Assembly (NCBI RefSeq): GCF_014641635.1
Contig: NZ_BMIC01000001.1
Span: 998,641 to 1,062,640 of the forward strand
Source of the DNA: Aquaticitalea lipolytica
Lineage (GTDB): Bacteria > Bacteroidota > Bacteroidia > Flavobacteriales > Flavobacteriaceae
Reading direction: 5' to 3'
DNA length: 64,000 bases
Shown here: in pieces, positions 1 through 9,628 of the stretch
How the letters are laid out: each line of letters begins with the position of its first letter
Numbering within the stretch: position 1 is the stretch's first letter
Notes under the pieces: generated by a model
What the model was told of the DNA's origin: nothing
The model's input: the letters and a program-made list of their open reading frames with translations, nothing else
Database searches by the model: none
Position numbers and translations under genes: made by a program

Positions 1-546
1 AATAGCACAATGTTCCTTAATGTATTTTTAGTAGCAGTATTAAGTGTACCTATGCTATATATTAAAAATGAGTATGCTCACTTAAGATATTACTTCTATT
101 TTATGAGCTTTTTCGTGATTAGTTCTGTTATCTTTTTTGTGTGTTATTGGTTTATGTACAAAAACATTTATGGCGATGGCTTTAAACGCTTTTTTGGATA
201 TATAGGTATGTTTTTTACATTCTTTACAATAGCTATGGGCTTTTCATTACATAATTCAATAGCAGTTATAGAAGGACATATTGGTAAACGCAGTGAGTTT
301 GTTCGTACTCCAAAATTTAATATAAGCACTTTAAAAGACTCTTGGAAAGGCAATAAATATATTAATAAGAAAATCTCTTTTAACGTTATTATTGAAGGCT
401 TGTTAGTATTATACTTTGCTTTTGGTATGTATAGCGCATTTATTGTAGGAGACCAAGGTGGAGATTTCGGATTGTTCCCTTTTCACTTAATGTTATTTTT
501 AGGTTTTGGTTTTGTGTTTGTTAAATCATTAACCTCTAAAGTTTAA
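1..546 (+). CDS. C-terminal part of a family 2 membrane glycosyltransferase (truncated by window start)
   Basis: The reading frame is already open at base 1 (codons for N-S-T precede the first ATG at position 10), so this is the tail of a longer gene. It shows at least four hydrophobic segments and, between them, the stretch GHIGKRSEFVRTPKF. That stretch is typical of the C-terminal membrane part of BcsA-like GT2 enzymes in Bacteroidota, where it follows the catalytic domain. The catalytic motifs would lie upstream and cannot be seen, so the sugar and product are unknown. A strong hairpin terminator follows about 50 bases after the stop. It could also be an unrelated multi-pass membrane protein, but the FVRTPKF signature makes this less likely. 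Confidence 0.7.
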   Translation, partial: NSTMFLNVFLVAVLSVPMLYIKNEYAHLRYYFYFMSFFVISSVIFFVCYWFMYKNIYGDGFKRFFGYIGMFFTFFTIAMGFSLHNSIAVIEGHIGKRSEFVRTPKFNISTLKDSWKGNKYINKKISFNVIIEGLLVLYFAFGMYSAFIVGDQGGDFGLFPFHLMLFLGFGFVFVKSLTSKV

Positions 547-597
547 TTTTTATAGCGTTTCTCACAACTAGGTTGTGAGTCGCGTTTTACATTATAT

Positions 598-638
598 CTA
601 ATAAAAAAAGCTGCAATTTTTTGCAGCTTTTTTATTAG
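598..638. terminator. Rho-independent terminator
   Basis: A near-perfect inverted repeat (arm about 598-616, arm about 621-638) with core AGCTGCAA / TTGCAGCT is flanked by A and T tracts, so it can work on both strands. It ends the glycosyltransferase transcript before the convergently independent gene at 758. Confidence 0.85.
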
Positions 639-757
639 GATGCCATTGCAACCGCTAACGCATATTTTGCTTATATAATGTAAATTTCGTTTTATAATAA
701 CGACAAAAAACAAATTAAAAATCTTCTTAACTTGAAGCCGAAATACTAAATCTGCAA

Positions 758-2149
758 ATGTTTAATTCAACATTTTTAAAACTAAATAAAACACCTCTTT
801 TAATGGCACTTACTAGTGTCTTGTTTTATGCATCATTTGCCTACGATTTAGTAAGAACAGACTACACAAAGCTATTTACACTATATATCGCATTGTTCTT
901 TTTGTTTTACAAACTCATTCAAGTAAATAAAGACAATTTTAAGTTTCTAGTAGTATTAGCCATTATTTTTAGAGTTGTTTTTTTATTTGCAATACCAAAC
1001 CTATCTCAAGATTTTTACCGCTTTATTTGGGATGGACGGATGATTATACAAGGTTTTAATCCTTATCTATACACACCAGAATCTTTTATCAATATTAATA
1101 TTTTCCCTATAGCACAAGCCCAAGAGTTATATAATGGTATGGGAGAACTAAACGGAAGTCATTTTACCAACTATCCTCCAATAAAGCAACTTGTGTTTAT
1201 GATTGCCGCATTACTATCAGGAAAAAGCATTATTGGGTCTGCAATAGTCTTTAGGATTTTTATACTAGCAGCAGATATTGGCACATTATATTTTGGAAAA
1301 AAACTTTTAGAAAGACTTAATCTTCCTACTCATAATATATTTTGGTATTTGCTTAATCCATTAATTATTATTGAACTTTCAGGAAACCTACATTTTGAAG
1401 GCATTATGATATTCTTTTTAGTGTGGAGTTTATATTTATTGCATTCAGGTAAATGGAAATGGGCAGCTATTGTTTTTGCTTTATCTATTTCAGTAAAATT
1501 GATTCCGCTTTTATTTTTGCCTTTGTTTTTTAAGTATTTTATACAACATCGTTTTACAAAGAGTGATGTTGCAACATCAAAACCCCTTCGCAATGACATT
1601 ATAAATTTAACTGGGTTTTACGCAATTGTAGTTTTAACAACACTGCTTTTGTTTACACCCTTTTTCTCATCAGAATTTATTAATAATTATACTAAAACTG
1701 TAGCGCTTTGGTTTAGTGATTTTGAGTTTAATGCTAGTATATATTACATTGCAAGAAGTATTGGTTATGCAATTACTGGTTATAATGAAATAGCAATCAT
1801 TGGAAAATTTATTCCGCTAATTACGATTATTTCTGTTTTAGGATTTACTTTTTTAAGAAAAAATAACGGTGTTCAGAAGCTTATAATTTCTATGCTTTTT
1901 GTGACTACAGTTTATTATTTTACATCAACAACAATTCATCCTTGGTATATAACAATACTTGTATTTCTATCAGTATTTACCAATTATAAATTTCCAATAG
2001 TTTGGTCGCTAATGTTAGTCATAAGTTATTTTGCCTATGCTAATAATTATAATGAAAACCTCTGGCTTATCACCATAGAATATGCTGTTGTCTTTTCGGT
2101 ATTTATTTACGAAGTGTTTATAGTGCCTAGAAAGCAAAAAATAGCCTAG
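758..2149 (+). CDS. GT87-like integral membrane mannosyltransferase (DUF2029 type)
   Basis: A 463-residue multi-pass membrane protein with about ten hydrophobic segments. Near residue 85 it carries DFYRFIWDGRMIIQGFNPY, which matches the first-loop acidic motif of GT-C glycosyltransferases of the GT87/mannosyltransferase group (D-x-x-R-x-x-W-D-G-R-x-x-x-G-x-N-P-Y). Such enzymes move a mannose or similar sugar from a polyprenyl-phosphate donor to a glycan or lipid on the outer side of the inner membrane. The preceding gene is also a glycosyltransferase, but a terminator separates them. The stop codon overlaps the stop of the convergent antiporter gene in the palindrome CTAG. The acceptor is unknown. 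Confidence 0.75.
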   Translation: MFNSTFLKLNKTPLLMALTSVLFYASFAYDLVRTDYTKLFTLYIALFFLFYKLIQVNKDNFKFLVVLAIIFRVVFLFAIPNLSQDFYRFIWDGRMIIQGFNPYLYTPESFININIFPIAQAQELYNGMGELNGSHFTNYPPIKQLVFMIAALLSGKSIIGSAIVFRIFILAADIGTLYFGKKLLERLNLPTHNIFWYLLNPLIIIELSGNLHFEGIMIFFLVWSLYLLHSGKWKWAAIVFALSISVKLIPLLFLPLFFKYFIQHRFTKSDVATSKPLRNDIINLTGFYAIVVLTTLLLFTPFFSSEFINNYTKTVALWFSDFEFNASIYYIARSIGYAITGYNEIAIIGKFIPLITIISVLGFTFLRKNNGVQKLIISMLFVTTVYYFTSTTIHPWYITILVFLSVFTNYKFPIVWSLMLVISYFAYANNYNENLWLITIEYAVVFSVFIYEVFIVPRKQKIA

Positions 2150-3417
2150 TTTTCGGTTACATCATCAATTGTAGGAGCTTTCCATTTTGTTGTACCAACT
2201 TTTACTTGATTTGCAGTTTTAATTGCTGAGCCAGCTCGTTTCTTATCATAAATCATAGCTCCAGTCATAATTAAACTAGTTCCAATAATTACAAATAATA
2301 ATATACCTGGCTCAAACGTAGCAATTTGTGCTTCAACAGGAATAGCATAAAATAATAATACTGTAATTAATCCTCTTGGCGCAATAAACAACTGTGGTAA
2401 TATATCAGTACCAATAAAGATTCGTAATAGCACAAAACGAATAGCATAAATTGATGCAATAATCATCAAACTAATCATAGCTACATCAAAATTAAATAAA
2501 GAAGCAACGACTATAGTTAATCCGAAAATAACGAAGAAAAGTGTACGAACAACAAAAGCTGTTTCTAATGTAATAATATGTAGTTCGTGATAAATTTGAT
2601 GTGCTTTTTGATAATCTAAAAATTTTGATAGTTTACCTGAAAAGAACAATTTCATATTAGCAATAACTAACCCAAAAATTAAAATAATAATCAATGAAGA
2701 AAGGTGCATTTTTTTACCTAAAGCATATAAAAGCAGTAATACAGCTATGAGTAAGAATAATTTTGCTTGACTTTTTATTTTCTGAAATATCATTATTATA
2801 GCATAACTAGCTACAAGTGATATTAAAATTGTAACTATTAAATTGCCTGCAAAACCAACCGCTCCAGTGTCTTCTGCTGGATTTAATTTGCCAACTAAAA
2901 AGTAAAACATCATAATTCCAATAATATCAGAAAAGGTACTTTCATAAATATGAAATTCCTTTTTATCTTCTCTTAAACCAGTAACACTTGGTATTATAAT
3001 AGCACTTGATAAAATAGATAATGGTGTTGCATATAACCAAGCAGAATGCATAGTCATTTCTGGAATAAATTGATACAATATTAATGCTGCTGCCCAAGCT
3101 GATCCTACTAACCCAACTATTGCAATAAGCATTGATTTTAGTATAGGCATTAGCTTTTCTCTTTTGAGTTCTAACTCTAATGCAGCCTCAAGCACAATCA
3201 TAATAAGTCCTACAATACCAATAATTTCTAACATTGGTAAAAAATTAGGAAGATCCTCTGTAAAATACCCTAAACCATATTGTAATACAACGCCTAATAT
3301 TATTAACATTAAAACCGCTGGAATATTTGTTTTTTTAGATACACCATTAAACAAGAAAGATAAAATGATGATTAGCGAAACGCCTATAATGACATTATAA
3401 GATGAGAAAATTTCCAT
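2146..3417 (-). CDS. Cation/proton antiporter (CPA family, NhaP-like)
   Basis: 423 residues with about twelve hydrophobic segments and no cytosolic regulatory tail. The N-terminus has the layout of monovalent cation:H+ antiporters (a segment ending KKTNIPAVLMLIILGV, then a glycine-rich half helix). The family exchanges Na+ or K+ for protons across the inner membrane. It is the last gene of a tightly packed minus-strand operon, 5 bases after an MscS-like protein and downstream of an SLC12-type cotransporter, which supports a role in ion and pH balance. Substrate ion cannot be told from sequence. Confidence 0.82.
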   Translation of the reverse strand: MEIFSSYNVIIGVSLIIILSFLFNGVSKKTNIPAVLMLIILGVVLQYGLGYFTEDLPNFLPMLEIIGIVGLIMIVLEAALELELKREKLMPILKSMLIAIVGLVGSAWAAALILYQFIPEMTMHSAWLYATPLSILSSAIIIPSVTGLREDKKEFHIYESTFSDIIGIMMFYFLVGKLNPAEDTGAVGFAGNLIVTILISLVASYAIIMIFQKIKSQAKLFLLIAVLLLLYALGKKMHLSSLIIILIFGLVIANMKLFFSGKLSKFLDYQKAHQIYHELHIITLETAFVVRTLFFVIFGLTIVVASLFNFDVAMISLMIIASIYAIRFVLLRIFIGTDILPQLFIAPRGLITVLLFYAIPVEAQIATFEPGILLFVIIGTSLIMTGAMIYDKKRAGSAIKTANQVKVGTTKWKAPTIDDVTEN

Positions 3418-3422
3418 TTGTT

Positions 3423-4121
3423 TTATTGTTTAGTAAGACTTGACTTGATATTAAATTGATTTAAATAATCTATTACAGATTCTATTTTTGCACCATTTTC
3501 GAGTGTTAATTGTATTTGCTGAACCTTCTCTCCTGGAATATTCCAAACAGAAGGATTTTGGTTGAAATCGATTAATGGACTCTCAAAAAGTAAATCCATT
3601 ACCTCATCAGTTTTTTCGGGTTCTAATAAATACAAAGTTTTGCGCATAGAACCATCAACTTTTTGATTAACACAAAACCCTTGTTTATCAATTGTTGAGT
3701 AATTAATAAAACGCTCTCCTTGTTCTACTTTAATTATAAGTCCAAAAGGCAGTAGCTTTTCTATTTCGCCTTGATATTCTCCTGTTACCAAATTAACTCC
3801 AGGATCAATTAATGGGTTAATTTTAAATAAAATTCCGCTGCAGTAGTTTTTAATATGCTGAAATAAAATTATGCCTGCAGCTAATATTAAAACACCATGA
3901 ACTTTATAATTTATAATAACAAAAGCTGCAACAATTGTTAACAAGGCTAATGGCTTATATAACTCGAAAATAATTTCTATCCACTTTTTAAACTTGCGTT
4001 TATAACTATTTCTTCTAAAAAGTTTGAATGCTATTTTTGATAAGATTTTTAATCCAAAAAATAGAAGTATTAATCCTAAAACCAATTTAAAAAAGTCGAG
4101 CCATGTGATTTGTAATTCCAT
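3423..4121 (-). CDS. Small membrane protein resembling a degenerate MscS core
   Basis: 232 residues with hydrophobic segments at about 10-30, 55-72 and 74-88, followed by a soluble region of about 140 residues. The region around residues 95-145 (DPGVNLVTGEYQGEIEKL, then a turn and IIKVEQGERFINYSTI) resembles the beta-domain that follows the pore helix of MscS channels, but the glycine/alanine-rich TM3 signature is not obvious. It may be a divergent channel or an accessory subunit. It sits between the ATPase gene (10-base gap) and the antiporter gene (5-base gap) in one operon. Function is not established. Confidence 0.5.
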   Translation of the reverse strand: MELQITWLDFFKLVLGLILLFFGLKILSKIAFKLFRRNSYKRKFKKWIEIIFELYKPLALLTIVAAFVIINYKVHGVLILAAGIILFQHIKNYCSGILFKINPLIDPGVNLVTGEYQGEIEKLLPFGLIIKVEQGERFINYSTIDKQGFCVNQKVDGSMRKTLYLLEPEKTDEVMDLLFESPLIDFNQNPSVWNIPGEKVQQIQLTLENGAKIESVIDYLNQFNIKSSLTKQ

Positions 4122-4131
4122 AGTTTATAAA

Positions 4132-6498
4132 TTAGTTACGTTGGTTTATAAATTGGTTAACATCACTTAAAACAACAGGATTAATATATAAATGCCCTAA
4201 ATTGTTTCTTAATAATACTTTTGTATTAATAAGTCTTTTTAAAGCTGATTTGAAATCTGATTCAAACCTTGACACCAATATGCGTTTTAATTCTAATTCT
4301 GTTACTTTCTTAAAAATAGACGATTGCTTTAAAATGATTAATTCTTGTTGAGTAAAAAAATCAGGAAAATCGTAATCTACCTCTTTAAATAAAACTTTTT
4401 CGTTCTCTTGAACAAAAGTATAGTATGTCCAAGCTTGAAACACATCACCTAGATTGTTGTTATACTTATGACTCAACTTTGTAATTGCTTTTTGAATCAT
4501 TTTTGCGCTCATAGGTTCTAAATTTTCAGAAACTAAATCTCTATGAGCAGCACCATGACGAATCATTAAGGCTTCAATAATTTCGTCTCTGTCTGTTTTA
4601 CTAACATTTATTGATGTACTAAATACGTTAGAAAAATTTAATCTTGCGTCTAAATGATTTACCATTGCTTTAGTTGTAGATACCATTACAAATGCCACGT
4701 CAGACTCTGTTTCAATAAAATTAATAAGCGCTCTAATATTAGATAACAAACTATAATCTTTATCTCTCCAAAGCTCTAAATCATCAATTAAAATTACTGG
4801 CTTTGTGCTGCCATTGTTATTGTTTTTAATATACTGTAGCGCTTCTTTTAAATTATTAGTGGTTGTAAATTTTCGTCCATCAATAGTTGCAACACTATTA
4901 GGTTGAAGAACAACTATGTTATTCCCAAAATATTTTTTTGAAGTATAATCTAAAAATGTTGAACGACCACTTAATCGTTCTCCAAATACTAAGGCTGATT
5001 TATTAAAGCCAGAATGCCATTGATTTAAGGTTTTACTTAAAGTCTCTTCTTGAGTTTTTCTTGGAATTAAAAACAAATCACCTATAAATTTTTTATTTAA
5101 AAACAACGAGTCATAATGCTCATCATCTTGCTTAAACATTCGATGGTTTAAACAATGTGTTGCTGATTCTATACTAGAATGTGCATTGTAATGTGTAGTT
5201 TTCTTTATTTGTGTATCAAAAAAGGAAAGCCCTTTTTGTATTGGTGATTTTATACTGTTTAAAAAGGTATTACTATTTAAATTAAGTGATGAGTTAAACG
5301 GAACTTCTAAAAACACCTTACCTTTTATAAGATTTGCTATTTGTAATTGAGCCTCTACTTTTTTATTAACTCTTGCAGTAATAACTTCTCCTTTGCTTTT
5401 TAAATCGGATAAATTATCCTTTAAATTATTTAAGTTAGGTGTATTCCTATTTGTGTTTTCTTCATCAGAGCTTTTGGCAAGTTGTATATTGTTTTTAAGG
5501 TTTGTTAAATTAATGCTATTAATACTTTTTAAACTATTTTCAATAGTAATTAAATCCATTACATCTGGTAAAATCTGATAATCAAACCATTTTTGAACAG
5601 CTTTATTTAAATCAATTTCTCTATTAATTAACATTCCTTGCTCAGATGAAATAGGAATTTTTACCTTTTTCAACTTATCTATTTGTGAATTTAGATCTTC
5701 TGTTAAAGTCGATAAATTATTACCTAAAGTTAAATCGTGCACTAACTGTTCATCAATAAAAAATTTCAGCTCTTTTTGAGCATCTTTATTATTAATGTTT
5801 TTTTCAATATGACTAATACTAGCTTCTAGTTGTTTGATTAAAACAGTATGCTTATCAGAAATAGAAGTGCATGCTTTTTTTAAATCATTAAAAGTTTTTA
5901 AAACATCTTCAGATATATCTTTTGCTTGTTCAATATCTTTAAACTGACTTAATAAAGCAGTAAACTGGTTATTATATACACTCCAAGGGTTTTGATGTAA
6001 TGAAAGCTTTTTTGATAATTTATTTGATGCTTTTAAATTTTTGGATAAAGCATTCTTTTTTGCAAATATCTTATTTAGAACATCATCAAGTTGCGATTCT
6101 AAAATAGCTTTACTCTTCTCAAAATGTTTATTAGATAATGTTTTAATTTCTTTTTGTTCTTTTTCTAGAACTTTTACTTTATTAAGTTCTAAAAAAACAT
6201 CTCTGTGTAATATGATTGTGGTTTTAAAATCTTCTGGAACACTGTAGTTTACAATATAGGTTTCAATAACATCGACTTCAGTTTCGTTATTATGCGAAGC
6301 ATCTTCAACATAATTTCCCATATTAATATATAAGCTTACTAGATCTGTAAAATTAGAAACTATTAATTTTTTTAAACTTTCAATAGTATCAATGTCGTTT
6401 AATTTATCCTTGTAAACAGCTAGTTGACTTTCAAATTCATTAAAAGTCACTTTGTTAAAAGTTGGTTTAATTTCAGTTTTAGTGCTACTTATATTCAT
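4132..6498 (-). CDS. Coiled-coil AAA+-like ATPase of unknown function with Arg in the Walker A motif
   Basis: 788 residues, no signal peptide or membrane segment. Residues 1-400 are lysine-, glutamate- and leucine-rich and look like long coiled coils. Around 506-513 there is a P-loop, GERLSGRS, in which the usual invariant lysine is arginine (R512). A Walker B strand ILIDD follows at 569-573 and a likely sensor-1 strand (AFVMVSTTKA) after that. The last 100 residues look like a winged-helix domain. The gene lies 2 bases after an SLC12-type cotransporter and 10 bases before an MscS-like protein, so it probably serves ion transport, perhaps as a regulator or assembly factor. I recognise no named family. 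The function is unknown. Confidence 0.6.
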   Translation of the reverse strand: MNISSTKTEIKPTFNKVTFNEFESQLAVYKDKLNDIDTIESLKKLIVSNFTDLVSLYINMGNYVEDASHNNETEVDVIETYIVNYSVPEDFKTTIILHRDVFLELNKVKVLEKEQKEIKTLSNKHFEKSKAILESQLDDVLNKIFAKKNALSKNLKASNKLSKKLSLHQNPWSVYNNQFTALLSQFKDIEQAKDISEDVLKTFNDLKKACTSISDKHTVLIKQLEASISHIEKNINNKDAQKELKFFIDEQLVHDLTLGNNLSTLTEDLNSQIDKLKKVKIPISSEQGMLINREIDLNKAVQKWFDYQILPDVMDLITIENSLKSINSINLTNLKNNIQLAKSSDEENTNRNTPNLNNLKDNLSDLKSKGEVITARVNKKVEAQLQIANLIKGKVFLEVPFNSSLNLNSNTFLNSIKSPIQKGLSFFDTQIKKTTHYNAHSSIESATHCLNHRMFKQDDEHYDSLFLNKKFIGDLFLIPRKTQEETLSKTLNQWHSGFNKSALVFGERLSGRSTFLDYTSKKYFGNNIVVLQPNSVATIDGRKFTTTNNLKEALQYIKNNNNGSTKPVILIDDLELWRDKDYSLLSNIRALINFIETESDVAFVMVSTTKAMVNHLDARLNFSNVFSTSINVSKTDRDEIIEALMIRHGAAHRDLVSENLEPMSAKMIQKAITKLSHKYNNNLGDVFQAWTYYTFVQENEKVLFKEVDYDFPDFFTQQELIILKQSSIFKKVTELELKRILVSRFESDFKSALKRLINTKVLLRNNLGHLYINPVVLSDVNQFINQRN

Positions 6499-6500
6499 AC

Positions 6501-8693
6501 TTATACCAAGGCATTTTCATTTAAACTATCTAAACAGAAGATAGCCGAAGTTCGAGTAAAATTAACAATTTCAATCATTTCTTTTATATTATTTTCTTTT
6601 AAAATAGGAATAATATTTATGTCTGAATTATTAGACTTTAAAAGTGATGCTTCAGATTGAATGTCATACGATTCAATTATTGAATTTACAGGGAAACGCA
6701 CTAAATCATTCAATAAACTAATATCTTCTTCATTCTGCATACCTAATGAGTCTAATGCTACTTTTACATTAATATTTCCTTTCCAGTTTTTTTGAAGCAT
6801 TAAAGCTGTAAGAATAGAAATATCATTATTTCCAATATCAAAATTGGTTTTCCAACCCGATGGAAATTCTTTAAGCCAAAGCGTAATATCTCTTTCTAAT
6901 GAAAGTCCAACATTTTCAAATGGTACATATAACAAAACACTATATTTATTAAGTTTAGCGACATCAATTAATTTTTGGTATGACTCATGCAACTCTTCAT
7001 TACCATTAACCGTTAAAAACAAAGTGTTTGGTTTAAAAAAGGCAGCATTAAGTGATTGCATACTAATTTTTAAACTTTCTGCTAAATCATTTCCGCTAAT
7101 GTATGTATAGCTTGTTGCAATATTTTTACTTTTTAGTCTAGCGCTTACTTCTGGTAAAAAGACGTTTAATTTATCATCTACATCTTTGTCAAAGCTTTTT
7201 ACAGCTAAAAATTTAACCGAACCTTTAGGCGCTACAGTACTTTCAATTAGTTTAAATGCGCTTCTTATATCTTTTGGAGCTGTAACAGGAATTAATAAAT
7301 CTGGTCTCCATGAGCGAACTTCTCTATTTGGGCTTAATTCGTTAGTTTTTTTAGTAGACCATTCAGCTAAAGCTGTAAACAAACCACTACGTGAATCTCC
7401 AGCATCAGATTTTAATTTCTTTTTTACTAGATAGTAATAAAACACAATTATTAATACAATTGATGCCATTGCTACAATTGCATTAATAATAAACATAACC
7501 GTTAACGAACCAAAAGCGCCTATTATTGGTATTATTATAGGTATTTTTAAAGTTGGTCTAAAACTTGGTAATGCCAATGATTGTTCTATTAATGCTACTA
7601 CATTTACCATTGCATAAGTAATCATGAAAAACATTGTAATTAATGGAGCAATGGTATTTAAATCTCTTAGCGATAAACCTAGCAAAACAATAAATGAAGT
7701 AATAATCATTGCATTAATTGGCTCACCTTTTTTATTAGTTTTAGCTAAAAAAGGGCTTTTTGGTAGTATTCTTTTTTCTCCTAGAGCCAATAATATTCTT
7801 GGAGCACCAACAAATGATCCTAATGCAGAAGATAATGTTGCTCCTAATAATCCAGCTAGAACAATTGGCGCATAATATGCTTTATCAATAAATACGTTAT
7901 AATTTTCTAATAATTCTGTTGGCGTAGCTAATAATGCAGCAACAAATACTAAAGCCATATATACTAATGTTGTTATAATAACTGCACTAATAGTACCAAC
8001 TGGAATATTTTTTCGAGGATTTTTTAAATCTCCAGACATGTTAGCTCCAGCCATGACACCAGTAACTGCTGGAAAAAATACTGCAAAGACGACCCAAAAA
8101 GATGTTCCGCTAAAATTATTTTCTACAGATCCTTTATAATCCCCAAACCAAACAAAATCGTAATTAAGCTCATTAACAAACAATCCACCTACAATTGAAG
8201 CAATTGACAAAATTATGATAGCCATAATTACGTATTGTATCTTAAACGCAAAACTAGTACTGATAAATGCTATTAACATAACCAATGCAAATACCATTAA
8301 GTCTAAAACAAGAGGAGCGTATTCTGGTAGTAATGATTGTAATCCTTCTCTAAAACCAAATACATACATTGCTACAGCAATTGCTTGAGAAAAGAAAAAA
8401 GGAATTCCTATAGCTCCACCAATTTCTAACCCTAATGATTGGGATATTAAACTAAAAGCTCCACCAGATCCAATACGAATATTAGTAGTAATACTTGATA
8501 AAGAAAGTGCTGTTGATAGTGTAATAGCAACAGCTATGATAATAATTGCGAGAGCGCCTAAAATACCTGCATTACCAACAACCCAAGGGTGTCTTATATA
8601 CATAATTACACCTAAAATGGTTAAAAATGTTGGCGTAAAAACCCCAGCCATTGTACCAAACTTTTTTACTGTTTTAGTTGGTTCTGCTTTCAT
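6501..8693 (-). CDS. SLC12-like cation-chloride cotransporter / APC-family permease
   Basis: 730 residues. The first 440 hold about twelve hydrophobic segments and begin with KFGTMAGVFTPTFLTILGV and MYIRHPWVVGNAG, which matches the first transmembrane helices of SLC12 cation-chloride cotransporters. GSGGAFSLISQSLGLEIGG follows, a typical APC-fold segment. Residues about 440-730 form a soluble C-terminal domain, as in the SLC12 family. The family moves K+ or Na+ together with Cl-. Bacterial members are often labelled amino acid permeases, so the substrate is open. It is the central gene of the ion-transport operon, 16 bases after lapA and 2 before the ATPase. Confidence 0.8.
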   Translation of the reverse strand: MKAEPTKTVKKFGTMAGVFTPTFLTILGVIMYIRHPWVVGNAGILGALAIIIIAVAITLSTALSLSSITTNIRIGSGGAFSLISQSLGLEIGGAIGIPFFFSQAIAVAMYVFGFREGLQSLLPEYAPLVLDLMVFALVMLIAFISTSFAFKIQYVIMAIIILSIASIVGGLFVNELNYDFVWFGDYKGSVENNFSGTSFWVVFAVFFPAVTGVMAGANMSGDLKNPRKNIPVGTISAVIITTLVYMALVFVAALLATPTELLENYNVFIDKAYYAPIVLAGLLGATLSSALGSFVGAPRILLALGEKRILPKSPFLAKTNKKGEPINAMIITSFIVLLGLSLRDLNTIAPLITMFFMITYAMVNVVALIEQSLALPSFRPTLKIPIIIPIIGAFGSLTVMFIINAIVAMASIVLIIVFYYYLVKKKLKSDAGDSRSGLFTALAEWSTKKTNELSPNREVRSWRPDLLIPVTAPKDIRSAFKLIESTVAPKGSVKFLAVKSFDKDVDDKLNVFLPEVSARLKSKNIATSYTYISGNDLAESLKISMQSLNAAFFKPNTLFLTVNGNEELHESYQKLIDVAKLNKYSVLLYVPFENVGLSLERDITLWLKEFPSGWKTNFDIGNNDISILTALMLQKNWKGNINVKVALDSLGMQNEEDISLLNDLVRFPVNSIIESYDIQSEASLLKSNNSDINIIPILKENNIKEMIEIVNFTRTSAIFCLDSLNENALV

Positions 8694-8709
8694 TTTTATG
8701 AGCTTTAGA

Positions 8710-8907
8710 TTATTGCTTTCTTTTGTGCCTAAAGGCTAATAACATTCCTGAGGCTAATCCTATTAAAAAACAGCCTAGAATAACTAACACTCTAGACATA
8801 GATAACTTATAAGTTAGAAATTTTATAGTTACAACTTCTGTGTTCTGAATTGTAAAAATGACAACTAATAATATTAGTATTATGGCAATAATAGATTTTG
8901 TGTTCAT
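8710..8907 (-). CDS. LapA-domain small membrane protein
   Basis: 65 residues with two hydrophobic helices (about 5-22 and 40-60) separated by FTIQNTEVVTIKFLTYKLSM and a basic C-terminus. This is the typical form of the LapA (DUF1049) family. In Escherichia coli members are inner-membrane proteins linked to lipopolysaccharide assembly control. In this operon it sits 5 bases after an unknown soluble protein and just before the SLC12-like transporter, so a role beside the transporter is possible but unproved. Confidence 0.75.
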   Translation of the reverse strand: MNTKSIIAIILILLVVIFTIQNTEVVTIKFLTYKLSMSRVLVILGCFLIGLASGMLLAFRHKRKQ

Positions 8908-8912
8908 AATTT

Positions 8913-9356
8913 TTAAAATTCGAGGTTGGCACTATATGGTTTAGACCATTTTCCTATTGTCGTTACAGCTGGTACAAGTACTGCGAATGTTTCAAGTTTT
9001 TTTGTGTAATGCGAACTGCCTGTATAAAGCAAACCAAGTTTTAGCTTTATATCACTAATTATCTCTTCTGATTTTGAAGATGCATTAACTTTAACTTTTA
9101 GTTCGCCTAAAAAATCATCTTTTCTGTCTTCTGTTAATGAATATATTGCACTTTCATCCCAATTCGATACTAATACAGGAATATCAATTTTGCCATGAAC
9201 TTCATATACGTATAGATACAGCATATATTCCATCTGAAGCTTTAAATCAATATCATGAAACTCTACAGTTGTTTTTACAGTAATATCATTAATATTATCA
9301 CCTACAATTATAGTTTCAGGCACATTAATTAACTCAACAGATGAAATCTTTGCCAT
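8913..9356 (-). CDS. Conserved-looking soluble protein, unknown function
   Basis: 147 residues, no signal peptide, no membrane segment. The sequence alternates short polar and hydrophobic stretches and looks like an all-beta fold. It lies 12 bases after the 78-residue gene and 5 before lapA, clearly within the operon. I do not recognise the family. Codon use and spacing support a real gene. Confidence 0.55.
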   Translation of the reverse strand: MAKISSVELINVPETIIVGDNINDITVKTTVEFHDIDLKLQMEYMLYLYVYEVHGKIDIPVLVSNWDESAIYSLTEDRKDDFLGELKVKVNASSKSEEIISDIKLKLGLLYTGSSHYTKKLETFAVLVPAVTTIGKWSKPYSANLEF

Positions 9357-9368
9357 ATTTAAGTTTTA

Positions 9369-9605
9369 TTATTTTAGAGCGTTTACTTTATCTTCGTAAG
9401 CGTGCCATACTTCAGTAATAAACTCATGATCGTTAGAAAAGTCGTTATTTAATTTGTCTAAGGCTTTTTCTAAATCTTTATCTGGATGATTAAATAAATC
9501 TACTTGAAGATGTCCTACTTTTTCAACTAAGCTCTCACATGAATTTTTAATATCTTCTATTTTTCTTAAAAATTCTTCTTTTAATTCTAAATTTGATTTT
9601 TCCAT
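9369..9605 (-). CDS. Small helical soluble protein, unknown function
   Basis: 78 residues, strongly charged and predicted helical throughout (lysine, glutamate and leucine heptads; KIEDIKNSCESLVEKVGHL). No signal or membrane segment. It is the first small gene of the packed block, 23 bases after the GIN-domain gene and 12 before the next. It may be a small binding partner for one of the operon's larger products. No family recognised. Confidence 0.5.
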   Translation of the reverse strand: MEKSNLELKEEFLRKIEDIKNSCESLVEKVGHLQVDLFNHPDKDLEKALDKLNNDFSNDHEFITEVWHAYEDKVNALK

Positions 9606-9628
9606 TGTAGTTATATTATTTTGATTTG

